The notes: a model not told the origin generated them from the letters alone. A stretch of DNA of 64,000 bases from Mytilisepta virgata (GCA_028015205.1 CM051517.1:26001-90000), one strand, 5' to 3'; counted from the stretch's first letter, positions 22,489 through 34,749 are shown. A program made the numbers and translations.

Positions 22489-25400
22489 ATGGAAAAAAAA
22501 GAAAAGGACAACCATAGGAAAAGAAAAAGAAGAGAAGATACAGATGAGGTGAGTATTTTACTGTTCCTTAATATTTGTAAATGCATATACTGAGGCAATC
22601 AGTAACAATATGATTTGTATACCTGAAACATTTATGTCTCATGGTGACTTCAAAATGAAGAAAAACAACGCCCACGCTTTCAGATGAGAACTTGTTGAAG
22701 GCCTTATGGTGAAATCAAGATGAAGAAGAACAATAAAAGCGATGTTCAATTGCTATCTATTCATTATATTCATTGTGATTTTGTCTCATGTACATTTAAT
22801 CAATATCCTTACATTTTTTATTTATTCAAAATTCCTTTGTTTTACGCTTGTACAGTAGATGGAATCTTAGTTGAAACAACACAAGATCATGCCGCCATAG
22901 CGTACGAATGTCCTGTACAGCCATATTAGAATGTACAGTTGAAATAATCTCTGTAAACGCTAAACTATATACAAACCGAATAATAACCAAACTTACCGCG
23001 CCAACTTTTACGAAATTGTATTTATTGAGAGATTAAATTCATAAATATTTACTATTTTTACCAATGTGTAGCCAAAATACCGAAAACTGTATCCACTTAC
23101 CGCTATAAGTAGTCATTCTACCGCTCCTATGTAGCCATTTACCTTTACAAAGTAGCCATTTACCTTTAAAAGTTGTCAACTACCGCCACGGTAAGCGGCT
23201 ACTAGTTGTCAATTTACCGTTATATGTACCCATTTACCGCTACAATGTAGCCACATACCGGTAAAAGTATTCAATTACCGCTACGGTAGATGGCTACATT
23301 AGAACGGTGATTGGCTACCAGTTGCCAATTACCGCTGTAATGTAGCCAATCTACCGTTACAAGTATCCAAATTACCGCTACGGTAGATGGCTACATTAGA
23401 ACGGTGATTGGCTACCAGTTGCCAATTACCGCTGTAATGTAGCCAATCTACCGTTGCAAGTTGCCAGTTTACCGCTACAGTGTAGCCAATGTACCGTCAA
23501 CATGTAGCCAATTACCTTTACTATGTAGCCATTTACCTAAATATTTTTCATAATTTTAAAACTGAATATCTGTCTTTCAGATGTCTGATGACGACATCAT
23601 CCCACCAAGTCCAGACGGACAGAAAAAACCTCGCCTCAACGTGGCGTTGTTCAAGAAACATAAACCTAAAACTAAAGCCCATAAACAGAAACAACCAAGA
23701 AAACGCCAGCTTAAACCAAGAAAACGCCAGCTTATCGTATGTAAGGAATGTGGGGTTGCACAACTAAATATATGGAGACATATGCTAAAGACGCATGATA
23801 CAATTATAAGCACCAGGAAATCCAAAAACGTAGTAAAAACAAAGAAAGGATACATAGTGTATATCTGCCCTGCACAGCACAAAACAAACCGAAGAATGAA
23901 ATGCAATAAAGTTGTGAGAAGGCTAAGGGAACATCTTGTCAACCATCATGAAATTGACAATCACTCAGACCTTTTAAAACGCATGATGAAAAGGGCCGAA
24001 CCAGTGGAAAAACCGGATGAAACAGAAGAGGAAGATTTACCGTCATTGGATGAAGATAACCGACAAAGTGTGCAGTCAGAACAGGAAAAAACACAGCCAA
24101 GGGTAAAGAAAGAGCATGATGTTTCCACAGAGGTCGAGTCAGACGTAGAGTCAGACGTAGACCAACTGGCAGCAACACAGCGGGTCTTTGACCAGTTTGC
24201 ATCAACGCAACGCGTTCAAAGTGATGAAGAGGCATGTGATGCTAACTTAATGTATCAACTCACACAAAATTTCATGAAATTCCTGAAGGCAAGTGGACAA
24301 ACAAAACTTCTGAAATGTCTGCAACCCAAAACTGAGAAAGCAACTGATGTCATTACAATATCAAGTGATAGCGAAGAAGAAGAGACTGAAAAAGATTTAG
24401 AAAGGGTGATTAAAAAGACAAATAAAATAGAAAAACAGACAGTACAGAAAACCATTCAAAATATTAAGGAAGAAAAATGCGATGAAAGCGACGAACATCA
24501 TCTTGTCAAACAACCACTCAGAAAACATTTACAGAGTGTGTATGGCCCAGTAAGATATACTCCGGACAAAGATGAAACAACATTTATACTTACCGATGAT
24601 GACAGAGAGACCACAAAAGATACCGGAAAGACATTTATACTTACCGATGATGACAGAGAGACCACAAAAGATACCGGAAAGACATTTATACTTACCGATG
24701 ATGACAGAGAGACCACAAAAGATACCGGAAAGACAGTTATACTTACCGATGATGAAAGAGAGACGACAAAAGAAACCGGAAAGACTGAGAAAGTTGGTAA
24801 TCAACCCAAACCACACTTAGAGGGGCCGTACACAGCAGTAAAATGTAGTACGAAAAGGGCTGATTACATTAGCGAGGAAGACGAATCTATAATTCTTTTC
24901 GACGATGACAGAGGATCAGAGGGGGAATTCGATGAACCACAGACAAAACAAATGACAGTGAGTTTTGATCGAAATAATATCAGTAAGGACCCTTTAGCAA
25001 AACAATTCAAAAAGTGGTTGAAAGACACTCCTTTTTTGGTCCAAGAAAAAGTGGCTAGTCAACATACTTTTCAAGCATTTTCGATGTGGTATGCGGTGGC
25101 CCAAAACCGCACGGTAGATGAACTGTTGCAAAAAGAAGCACTCAATGGTTGGTTCATTCAAGCTGCTGAAACAATGGCCCCAGGCACCATTATATCTTAC
25201 ATAGGATCATGGTTAAAACTCGTTGACTTTTTAATAGACACTTCTCATGTTAAAGATCACCAGGAACCTAGGGCAAGAAGATGTATGGACCACGTTAAAC
25301 AGTTGAGAAAAATGCTAGGCAAGAAAAGAAAAGAGAGACAAGCAGTTGTGCAAACAGAACAACTCGGTAAGTATATTACGATTTTATACTTTTTAACAGG

Positions 25401-27732
25401 AAATGTCAATGTTTGCTCATGGTTGAAAACCCGTTTTTCACTTCACGATGAAGAACAAAAAACAAATCCGTTATTACACTTGCTAAATAAGTCGAGAGAA
25501 AACCGACACTAAGCTATATTTGACGAAAAGATATGGAGTAAATGCACACTAGACCATAAACATGCGATACAATAAATTGTAGATATACTGGATTGCAATT
25601 TCGGCAAGTCATGCCTCGTCAGCAGTATTAGGTCCAAAAAGTGGAAAATAAGAACGTCTGAATTTGCAAACATAGCGTACCAAGTTAACTTTCTCCTTAT
25701 CTTTTCGTTTGATTAGGATTTTTACAATAATATATTTTCCAGAAACAATGATTACACCGGCAGACATAACAGAGTTCCTGCAGAGTGACGTAGTGGCTAA
25801 GATAAAGAAGATTGTGGAAAACCCTACTGTTCCGACAGAACCTGAGGAGTTTTACTATGTCAGAGACTACCTCTTACTGAGATTGTTGCAAACCAATGCA
25901 TCAAGGCCAGGGGCCGTTACATCCATTACATTTAAAACTGTTGAAAGAGCAATGTTGACCGACGATGGATGGGCCGTACTCACAGTAAGTCATCTTTACA
26001 CTATAAATTAGATATATTTGCTATATCTGCTAGTAATCGTCAGTAAATTATTTTCAATCTGCACACGAATATCGAAACAAAAACAGAAGGCATGCAGGTG
26101 TATTTTTATTTACAATGCGCTTGATCACATATTTGCCGTTTTTTGTAATTGTCAAAAGAATTATGGCGTTGGTTCGAATTGAATATTACACTCACATGAT
26201 TCGCTTAATGTATCACTGAAATGAAGCCGACTTCCTCATAAAGATACAAATTACTGTTAGGTAAGTGGCTACATAATAACGGTGAATGACTACGTGTAGC
26301 ATCTTTACCGCTTATTGGTAGCCATTTACCGCTGAAATGTAGCCGAGTACCTTTAAATGTAGCCATTTATCATTACGGTAAATGGCTACATTATAACGGT
26401 AAATGACTACGTGTAGCATTTTTACCGCTTATTGGTAGCCATTTACCGCTGAAATGTAGCCGAGTACCTTTAAATGTAGCCATTTATCATTACGGTAAAT
26501 GGCTACATTATAACGGTAAATGACTACGTGTAGCATTTTTACCGCTTATTGGTAGCCATTTACCGCTGAAATGTAGCCGAGTACCTTTAAATGTAGCCAT
26601 TTATCATTACGGTAAATGGCTACATTATAACGGTAAATGACTACGTGTAGCATTTTTACCGCTTATTGGTAGCCACTTACCGCAGAAATGTAACATAATA
26701 CTGTTTAAGTAAAAGCAATGACCAATGATATTTCCATTTCAGGTCGCTAGGCACAAGACGTCAGGATCACATGGACCAGCCACATTGGCTTTCAATCCGG
26801 TACTTTATAGTATGCTGACAGTTTTCATTAACATGACTAAGCAACTGCCTCGTTTTCAAATGGATATAAACAGACCTATATTTACAACCTGGCCAAAGCC
26901 ACGTGACGGCACCGTTGTGCCCTTGAATAGTTCAGATATAAATTGCGCCATTAACAGACTGTGGGCCGAGGGTCCCGTTAGAAAAGCTATTAGTGCTACA
27001 AGACTACGAAAAGCCACTACTACCGCGGTAAGAAAATCTGATCCGGGGATGAGAGAATCACTAGCCCATCACATGGCACATGATCCGAAAACAGGTGACA
27101 AGTTCTATCAGCTTTTCGAATCCCGCGAAAATGCAACAAATGTTGGAAAGAAAATCGCTCAAGTAATGGAAGCACCTATTACACGATCTATTCATTGGCC
27201 GAAGGAAGATAAAAAAGAGTCCAAAAAAAAAGATGAGGAAAATGAAAGCAAATCGAGTAATGCAACCGAATCTTATACGCATTCGGAATATGATCAACCT
27301 TCTTTGCCCTTAGACCAAATGGCAGATAGAAAGATTTGCGAAAAAGAAGATGAGAAAAATGTAAACAAAGACGATGTTATGGAGAAAAACATGGATGACT
27401 TTTGTACAGAAGATATCCCACCCACTTCACCGTTAAATCCAATGAATATTATTGAGGAAGACGAGGGAGACATTGAAGGGACAGGAGAAAAACACAAAAG
27501 ACGATCATTTACTTCCGCAGAAGCTGACACCATCATACGTATCTGCGAACCGCTTTTAGAAACAAACAAGGTAAAAAAAGCCGAAGTAATGAAGGTGATA
27601 ACAAAGTCCGAGGAAGGTCGGAGTCTTGTTATCAAAATCCAAGACAGATTCGTTGGACGAGACTTCTGGAAGTCTGTTGTGGATAGGGTTCACGTGGAAA
27701 GAAAGAAGAGATACAAGAACATAAACAAGTGA
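22489..27732 (+). CDS. Zinc-finger tyrosine recombinase (Crypton-like transposase), four exons
   Basis: Inferred exons 22489-22548, 23581-25366, 25743-25984 and 26743-27732 join in frame (phases 0, 1, 0) to about 1025 residues. The ATG follows an in-frame TGA three codons upstream and an acceptor-like TTTTAG. Residues 9-15 are basic (HRKRKRR, likely nuclear import). C2H2-like fingers: C74, C77, H87, H92 and C116, C128, H138, H142/143. Four 17-residue acidic repeats follow. Residues 488-600 look like a helical core-binding domain. Catalytic candidates are R670 (SRPGA), K701 (ARHKT), R785 (TRLRK), H809 and Y818 (H-x8-Y as in tyrosine recombinases); the box II His is Thr782. Residues 947-1023 resemble a Myb/SANT-like helical domain. 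Expected role: strand exchange for element excision and insertion, in the nucleus. Family assignment rests on motifs only; a domesticated protein is less likely given two mobile-looking copies. Confidence 0.75.
22549..23580 (+). other. Intron 1 of recombinase gene, copy 2
   Basis: Donor GATGAG/GTGAGT and acceptor TGTCTTTCAG/ATG. It holds a diverged direct repeat of about 29 bp (ATGGTGACTTCAAAATGAAG and ATGGTGAAATCAAGATGAAG) near 22640 and 22706, and the 21-bp motif array at its 3' end. The 69-codon frame at 22720 inside it has no recognisable features. Confidence 0.7.
23065..23538. repeat. Intron 1 GTAGCCA-N2-TACC motif array (copy 2)
   Basis: Matches the copy 1 array, including the internal 97-bp direct repeat. 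It ends about 40 bp before the exon 2 acceptor. Confidence 0.75.
24580..24783 (+). repeat. Four 51-bp coding tandem repeats (copy 2)
   Basis: Same unit number and sequence as copy 1: three identical units and a diverged fourth. Unit number has not changed since the two copies separated. Confidence 0.9.
26267..26691. repeat. Intron 3 117-bp tandem repeat (copy 2)
   Basis: Same 3.6-copy array as in copy 1, within the intron 25985-26742 (donor ACA/GTAAGT, acceptor TTTCAG/GTC) that separates the exon bearing R670 from the exon bearing K701, R785, H809 and Y818. Confidence 0.85.
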
Positions 27733-27752
27733 ACGGACTTAGACTGCATTCG

Positions 27753-28108
27753 TTTTTTTTTTTTTTTTTTATTTTGTACGCAAATAAATAATTTGCATTG
27801 ATGGTCGTTTTTAGATTAGTTGGACGGGACTTATTTTGCACGCAAATAAATAATTTGCATTGATGGTCGTTTTTAGATTAGTTGGACGGGACTTATTTTG
27901 CACGCAAATAAATAATTTGCATTGATGGTCGTTTTTAGATTAGTTAGACGGGATTTGTAAGTGTGTTGTGGATAGGGTGCACGTGGAAAGAAAGAAGAGA
28001 GACAAGAACATAAACAAGTGAACGGACTTAGACTGCATTCGTTTTTTTTTTTTTTTGTTTATTTTATTTTGTACAAATAAATAATTTGCATTGATGGTCG
28101 TTTTTTTT
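27753..28108 (+). repeat. 3' flank of decayed gene-end duplications (copy 2)
   Basis: Poly-T, 62-bp repeats at 27779, 27841 and 27903, and a diverged copy of the gene end at 27959-28045 (compare 27670-27752). It has one fewer poly-T segment than copy 1. Confidence 0.75.
27783..27788 (+). promoter_or_regulatory. Candidate polyadenylation signal AATAAA (copy 2)
   Basis: First AATAAA after the stop codon, 51 nt downstream of it, within CGCAAATAAATAATTTG. Alternatives lie in the following 62-bp repeats. Confidence 0.35.
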
Positions 28109-28958
28109 ATCAAAAACACAGACAATTCGACACCCTTAAACTTATAGGACAACAATAAAGAATTAAATGTAAATGTATATGAGACAAAATAACCATGAAC
28201 ACATTGAATTAAAAGCCAAAGAGGAATAATTGTTATTCTTCATCTGGAAGTCACTTTTAAGCTAATGAACAATAAGTAAAAAATTTATACTCCATTGCAA
28301 TTTCAAGAGAATCCATAGAAATTATTTATTGATTGATTAGTTATTGCTTAACATCCAGCGAGCAATTTGTCAGCTATATTCAGGACGAAAACATGTTATA
28401 ATAAAAAAAAAATTGAATGATAAGGGTAAAGGTCAATGTTGACGAGTTTGGACTGCCACTGGAAAACGGGAGATGTTGGTAGGGGCGAGAAATTTAGCCG
28501 TCCACACGGCCCTCAACATACCTGATATTATCGAAGGGATCTTTATACTACATTTATTAAACTATTTAAGCAGAATTCATTGCTAGATATCAATAAACAC
28601 TTACATCCATGCTTAGTCTTAATTGTTGGATGAATAGCCGGTGTAAAGGAGTTATATAAAAAAAATTCAACCAGATGCAAGTTCAACTGATTCATTTTTA
28701 TACAACTTGACTTTTATCAACAAAGTTACAGGTAATGGGATGAAATATTCAACCATTATTATTATACATCGCTAGAGGAAAGGCTGGCCTACATTTTTAA
28801 AGACATTTTCAAATCTTTTCCCTAGATATCCACTGTACTTGACATGGAAAAAAAATTTTGGCCGAAAAAAAAAAGCATTTTGACAGAGGTCTAAAACGCT
28901 TCATTTTGCTCCAAAACATGCAGAAAACAAGTCCTCATTTTGCCTTCAAGGTGACCAA
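28109..28958. other. Element 2 right region, no gene found
   Basis: AT-rich, with no supportable gene. It precedes the subterminal motif cluster. Confidence 0.5.
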
Positions 28959-29070
28959 GAAGTAGCCATAGGTAGCCAGTACCGCCGGCCCTGATGGAGG
29001 TGAGTACCTCAAAAAGTAGCCAAATACCTCAAAAAGTAGCCAAATACCTCTAAAAGTAGCCAATTACCGT
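28959..29070. repeat. Right-end GTAGCCA-N2-TACC motif cluster (copy 2)
   Basis: Same arrangement as 14801-14912, including AAGTAGCCAAATACC twice in tandem. Confidence 0.7.
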
Positions 29071-29074
29071 TCCA

Positions 29075-29097
29075 TCGTGCTAACATCCTTAGCACGA
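29075..29097. repeat. Perfect 9-bp hairpin near right end (copy 2)
   Basis: TCGTGCTAA, loop CATCC, TTAGCACGA. Unchanged between copies, about 45 bp from the terminus. Confidence 0.85.
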
Positions 29098-29142
29098 AGG
29101 TATTTGGTTACTAATATAGGTATGTTGGCTACTTCGTCATAA

Positions 29143-29669
29143 CCCTAACCCTAACCCTAACCCTAACCCTAACCCTAACCCTAACCCTAACCCTAACCCT
29201 AACCCTAACCCTAACCCTAACCCTAACCCTAACCCTAACCCTAACCCTAACCCTAACCCTAACCCTAACCCTAACCCTAACCCTAACCCTAACCCTAACC
29301 CTAACCCTAACCCTAACCCCTAACCCTAACCCTAACCCTAACCCTAACCCTAACCCTAACCCTAACCCCTAACCCTAACCCTAACCCTAACCCTAACCCT
29401 AACCCTAACCCTAACCCTAACCCTAACCCTAACCCTAACCCTAACCCTAACCCTAACCCTAACCCTAACCCTAACCCTAACCCTAACCCTAACCCTAACC
29501 CTAACCCTAACCCTAACCCTAACCCTAACCCTAACCCTAACCCTAACCCTAACCCTAACCCTAACCCTAACCCTAACCCTAACCCTAACCCTAACCCTAA
29601 CCCTAACCCTAACCCTAACCCTAACCCCTAACCCTAACCCTAACCCTAACCCTAACCCTAACCCTAACC
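29143..29669 (+). repeat. Telomeric array right of element 2
   Basis: About 87 hexamers with three CCCCTAA variants. It is longer than the array right of element 1 and ends like the 1.8-kb arrays (CCCCTAA then seven hexamers then TTAACCC). Confidence 0.95.
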
Positions 29670-29983
29670 CTTAACCCTTTGGTTTGTATTCATACGCCAA
29701 GCCGATTTACTCCTAAGTAATTGACCATCCGGCGGTTTATCAGCCACAATTGCCTAATACCCTAACCCTAACCCTAACCCTAACCCTAACCCTAACCCTA
29801 ACCCTAACCCTAACCCTAACCCTAACCCTAACCCCTAACCCTAACCCTAACCCTAACCCTAACCCTAACCCTAACCCTAACCCTAACCCTAACCCTAACC
29901 CTAACCCTAACCCTAACCCTAACCCTAACCCTAACCCTAACCCTAACCCTAACCCTAACCCTAACCCTTACCCTAACCCTAAC
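29670..29983 (+). repeat. c3 cassette plus telomeric array
   Basis: Cassette with the CCGGCGG substitution, then a 0.2-kb array. It appears to be a copy of 17789-18099. Confidence 0.85.
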
Positions 29984-30870
29984 CCTTAACCCTTTGGTTT
30001 GTATTCATACGCCAAGCCGATTTACTCCTTACTAATTGACCATCCGACGGTTAACAGCAACAATTGCCTAATACCCTAACCCTAACCCTAACCCTAACTT
30101 CAAAAACACTCAAAAACATCCAAAATGCAAAAATAACACATTGTTGAAAAACACCTAAAAATGTTGGACTTTGTCAATTTTTCAAACTTTTGTTTTGGTA
30201 AATGGCTTTTTCGCCGTTTTCATACAGATATAAAATCGTTGCTAACTATCTGATTACTACTGGTCTTTGCCACGTAATAGAGTATAGTTTTAGCTTTCCA
30301 GAACTGGTCTACTTTAGAAAATCGGTTAAGACAACACTGAGATATATGCATGTAAAGTTGTAACAAAACACTTATTAAAACGCTTTTAATGCTTTATTCC
30401 ATAGCTTGTAACTTTTAAACGGTTTATCCTACGACCTTTCTGATCATGCCAATCGATGCAGAAGGGTCGATTACCCCTTAGAACAAACTTTCAGGTATGC
30501 ATCTCCAGTAGAAATATTTATTTTTGCAAATGAAGTTTCCCATAGACTTACATTATAATTACCTCCCTTTTGTAATTTATTTATGCAAATTAGCTATACC
30601 ACTAGTGTGTTATTATAGAAAACATGTTACATATAAGCAAGTCCAAACATACATACTAATGGGTTGAAGTTGCGCACGCGCACTTCGAATGGGTGAAAGT
30701 AGTTCCTAACACTAACCCTAACCCTAACCCAATTAACAAAGAATGCACTGTAACACTAACCCTAACCCTAACCCTAACCCTTAACCCTTTGGTTTGTATT
30801 CATACGCCAAGCCGATTTACTCCTAACTAATTGATCATCCGACGGTTTATCAGCCACAATTGCCTAATAC
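29984..30870 (+). repeat. Subtelomeric module, complete, type B
   Basis: Header c1, body 30099-30712 and c2 tail. Confidence 0.85.
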
Positions 30871-32667
30871 CCTAACCCTAACCCTAACCCTAACCCTAAC
30901 CCTAACCCTAACCCTAACCCTAACCCTAACCCTAACCCTAACCCTAACCCTAACCCTAACCCTAACCCTAACCCTAACCCTAACCCTAACCCTAACCCTA
31001 ACCCTAACCCTAACCCTAACCCTAACCCTAACCCTAACCCTAACCCTAACCCTAACCCTAACCCTAACCCTAACCCTAACCCTAACCCTAACCCTAACCC
31101 TAACCCTAACCCTAACCCTAACCCTAACCCTAACCCTAACCCTAACCCTAACCCTAACCCTAACCCTAACCCTAACCCTAACCCTAACCCTAACCCTAAC
31201 CCTAACCCTAACCCTAACCCTAACCCTAACCCTAACCCTAACCCTAACCCTAACCCTAACCCTAACCCTAACCCTAACCCTAACCCTAACCCTAACCCTA
31301 ACCCTAACCCTAACCCTAACCCTAACCCTAACCCTAACCCTAACCCTAACCCTAACCCTAACCCTAACCCTAACCCTAACCCTAACCCTAACCCTAACCC
31401 TAACCCTAACCCTAACCCTAACCCTAACCCTAACCCTAACCCTAACCCTAACCCTAACCCTAACCCTAACCCTAACCCTAACCCTAACCCTAACCCTAAC
31501 CCTAACCCTAACCCTAACCCTAACCCTAACCCTAACCCTAACCCTAACCCTAACCCTAACCCTAACCCTAACCCTAACCCTAACCCTAACCCTAACCCTA
31601 ACCCTAACCCTAACCCTAACCCTAACCCTAACCCTAACCCTAACCCTAACCCTAACCCTAACCCTAACCCTAACCCTAACCCTAACCCTAACCCTAACCC
31701 TAACCCTAACCCTAACCCTAACCCTAACCCTAACCCTAACCCTAACCCTAACCCTAACCCTAACCCTAACCCTAACCCTAACCCTAACCCTAACCCTAAC
31801 CCTAACCCTAACCCTAACCCTAACCCTAACCCTAACCCTAACCCTAACCCTAACCCTAACCCTAACCCTAACCCTAACCCTAACCCTAACCCTAACCCTA
31901 ACCCTAACCCTAACCCTAACCCTAACCCTAACCCTAACCCTAACCCTAACCCTAACCCTAACCCTAACCCTAACCCTAACCCTAACCCTAACCCTAACCC
32001 TAACCCTAACCCTAACCCTAACCCTAACCCTAACCCTAACCCTAACCCTAACCCTAACCCTAACCCTAACCCTAACCCTAACCCTAACCCTAACCCTAAC
32101 CCTAACCCTAACCCTAACCCTAACCCTAACCCTAACCCTAACCCTAACCCTAACCCTAACCCTAACCCTAACCCTAACCCTAACCCTAACCCTAACCCTA
32201 ACCCTAACCCTAACCCTAACCCTAACCCTAACCCTAACCCTAACCCTAACCCTAACCCTAACCCTAACCCTAACCCTAACCCTAACCCTAACCCTAACCC
32301 TAACCCTAACCCTAACCCTAACCCTAACCCTAACCCTAACCCTAACCCTAACCCTAACCCTAACCCTAACCCTAACCCTAACCCTAACCCTAACCCTAAC
32401 CCTAACCCTAACCCTAACCCTAACCCTAACCCTAACCCTAACCCTAACCCTAACCCTAACCCTAACCCTAACCCTAACCCTAACCCTAACCCTAACCCTA
32501 ACCCTAACCCTAACCCTAACCCTAACCCTAACCCTAACCCTAACCCTAACCCTAACCCTAACCCTAACCCTAACCCTAACCCTAACCCTAACCCTAACCC
32601 TAACCCTAACCCTAACCCTAACCCCTAACCCTAACCCTAACCCTAACCCTAACCCTAACCCTAACCC
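30871..32667 (+). repeat. Long telomeric array, about 1.8 kb
   Basis: Near twin of 15988-17788. One CCCCTAA lies seven hexamers from the right end; total length differs by one hexamer. Confidence 0.95.
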
Positions 32668-32980
32668 TTAACCCTTTGGTTTGTATTCATACGCCAAGCC
32701 GATTTACTCCTAAGTAATTGACCATCCGGCGGTTTATCAGCCACAATTGCCTAATACCCTAACCCTAACCCTAACCCTAACCCTAACCCTAACCCTAACC
32801 CTAACCCTAACCCTAACCCTAACCCTAACCCCTAACCCTAACCCTAACCCTAACCCTAACCCTAACCCTAACCCTAACCCTAACCCTAACCCTAACCCTA
32901 ACCCTAACCCTAACCCTAACCCTAACCCTAACCCTAACCCTAACCCTAACCCTAACCCTAACCCTTACCCTAACCCTAAC
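32668..32980 (+). repeat. c3 cassette plus telomeric array
   Basis: Third copy of the 17.8-kb and 29.7-kb block, again with CCGGCGG. Confidence 0.85.
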
Positions 32981-33872
32981 CCTTAACCCTTTGGTTTGTA
33001 TTCGTATTCATACGCCAAGCCGATTTACTCCTTACTAATTGACCATCCGACGGTTAACAGCAACAATTGCCTAATACCCTAACCCTAACCCTAACCCTAA
33101 CTTCAAAAACACTCAAAAACATCCAAAATGCAAAAATAACACATTGTTGAAAAACACCTAAAAATGTTGGACTTTGTCAATTTTTCAAACTTTTGTTTTG
33201 GTAAATGGCTTTTTCGCCGTTTTCATACAGATATAAAATCGTTGCTAACTATCTGATTACTACTGGTCTTTGCCACGTAATAGAGTATAGTTTTAGCTTT
33301 CCAGAACTGGTCTACTTTAGAAAATCGGTTAAGACAACACTGAGATATATGCATGTAAAGTTGTAACAAAACACTTATTAAAACGCTTTTAATGCTTTAT
33401 TCCATAGCTTGTAACTTTTAAACGGTTTATCCTACGACCTTTCTGATCATGCCAATCGATGCAGAAGGGTCGATTACCCCTTAGAACAAACTTTCAGGTA
33501 TGCATCTCCAGTAGAAATATTTATTTTTGCAAATGAAGTTTCCCATAGACTTACATTATAATTACCTCCCTTTTGTAATTTATTTATGCAAATTAGCTAT
33601 ACCACTAGTGTGTTATTATAGAAAACATGTTACATATAAGCAAGTCCAAACATACATACTAATGGGTTGAAGTTGCGCACGCGCACTTCGAATGGGTGAA
33701 AGTAGTTCCTAACACTAACCCTAACCCTAACCCAATTAACAAAGAATGCACTGTAACACTAACCCTAACCCTAACCCTAACCCTTAACCCTTTGGTTTGT
33801 ATTCATACGCCAAGCCGATTTACTCCTAACTAATTGATCATCCGACGGTTTATCAGCCACAATTGCCTAATA
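32981..33872 (+). repeat. Subtelomeric module, complete, type B
   Basis: Header c1 carries a 6-bp duplication (TTCGTATTC at about 33002). Body 33102-33715, c2 tail. Confidence 0.85.
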
Positions 33873-34284
33873 CCCTAACCCTAACCCTAACCCTAACCCT
33901 AACCCTAACCCTAACCCTAACCCTAACCCTAACCCTAACCCTAACCCTAACCCTAACCCTAACCCTAACCCTAACCCTAACCCTAACCCTAACCCTAACC
34001 CTAACCCTAACCCTAACCCTAACCCTAACCCTAACCCTAACCCTAACCCTAACCCTAACCCTAACCCTAACCCTAACCCTAACCCTAACCCTAACCCTAA
34101 CCCTAACCCTAACCCTAACCCTAACCCTAACCCTAACCCTAACCCTAACCCTAACCCTAACCCTAACCCTAACCCCTAACCCTAACCCTAACCCTAACCC
34201 TAACCCTAACCCTAACCCTAACCCTAACCCTAACCCTAACCCCTAACCCTAACCCTAACCCTAACCCTAACCCTAACCCTAACC
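33873..34284 (+). repeat. Telomeric array
   Basis: About 68 hexamers with two CCCCTAA variants, running directly into a truncated module. Confidence 0.95.
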
Positions 34285-34749
34285 CTAACTTTTAAACGGT
34301 TTATCCTACGACCTTTCTGATCATGCCAATCGATGCAGAAGGGTCGATTACCCCTTAGAACAAACTTTCAGGTGTGCATCTCCAGTAGAAATATTTATTT
34401 TTGCAAATGAAGTTTCCCATAGACTTACATTATAATTACCTCCCTTTTGTAATTTATTTATGCAAATTAGCTATACCACTAGTGTGTTATTATAGAAAAC
34501 ATGTTACATATAAGCAAGTCCAAACATACATACTAATGGGTTGAAGTTGCGCACGCGCACTTCGAATGGGTGAAAGTAGTTCCTAACACTAACCCTAACC
34601 CTAACCCAATTAACAAAGAATGCACTGTAACACTAACCCTAACCCTAACCCTAACCCTTAACCCTTTGGTTTGTATTCATACGCCAAGCCGATTTACTCC
34701 TAAGTAATTGACCATCCGACGGTTTATCAGCCACAATTGCCTAATACCC
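34285..34749 (+). repeat. Subtelomeric module, 5'-truncated
   Basis: Starts at TAACTTTTAAACGG; the junction with CCCTAAC shares TAAC. One substitution, GGTGTGCATC for GGTATGCATC. The tail cassette is c3-like without the GC substitution. Confidence 0.85.

Larger units (their letters stand above)
20210..29142 (+). mobile_element. Telomere-inserted Crypton-like tyrosine-recombinase transposon, copy 2 (intact gene)
   Basis: About 8.93 kb, same orientation and termini as copy 1 and nearly identical by eye. Differences noticed: GT to AA near 20246-20247, Gln for His near 24213, one extra T at 24270-24272, and a 3' flank shorter by about 43 bp. The gene is open throughout, so this could be the autonomous copy. 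High identity across non-coding DNA means very recent duplication or transposition. The shared CCCCTAA variant eight or nine hexamers to the left of both copies hints at block duplication rather than two independent insertions. Confidence 0.75.
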
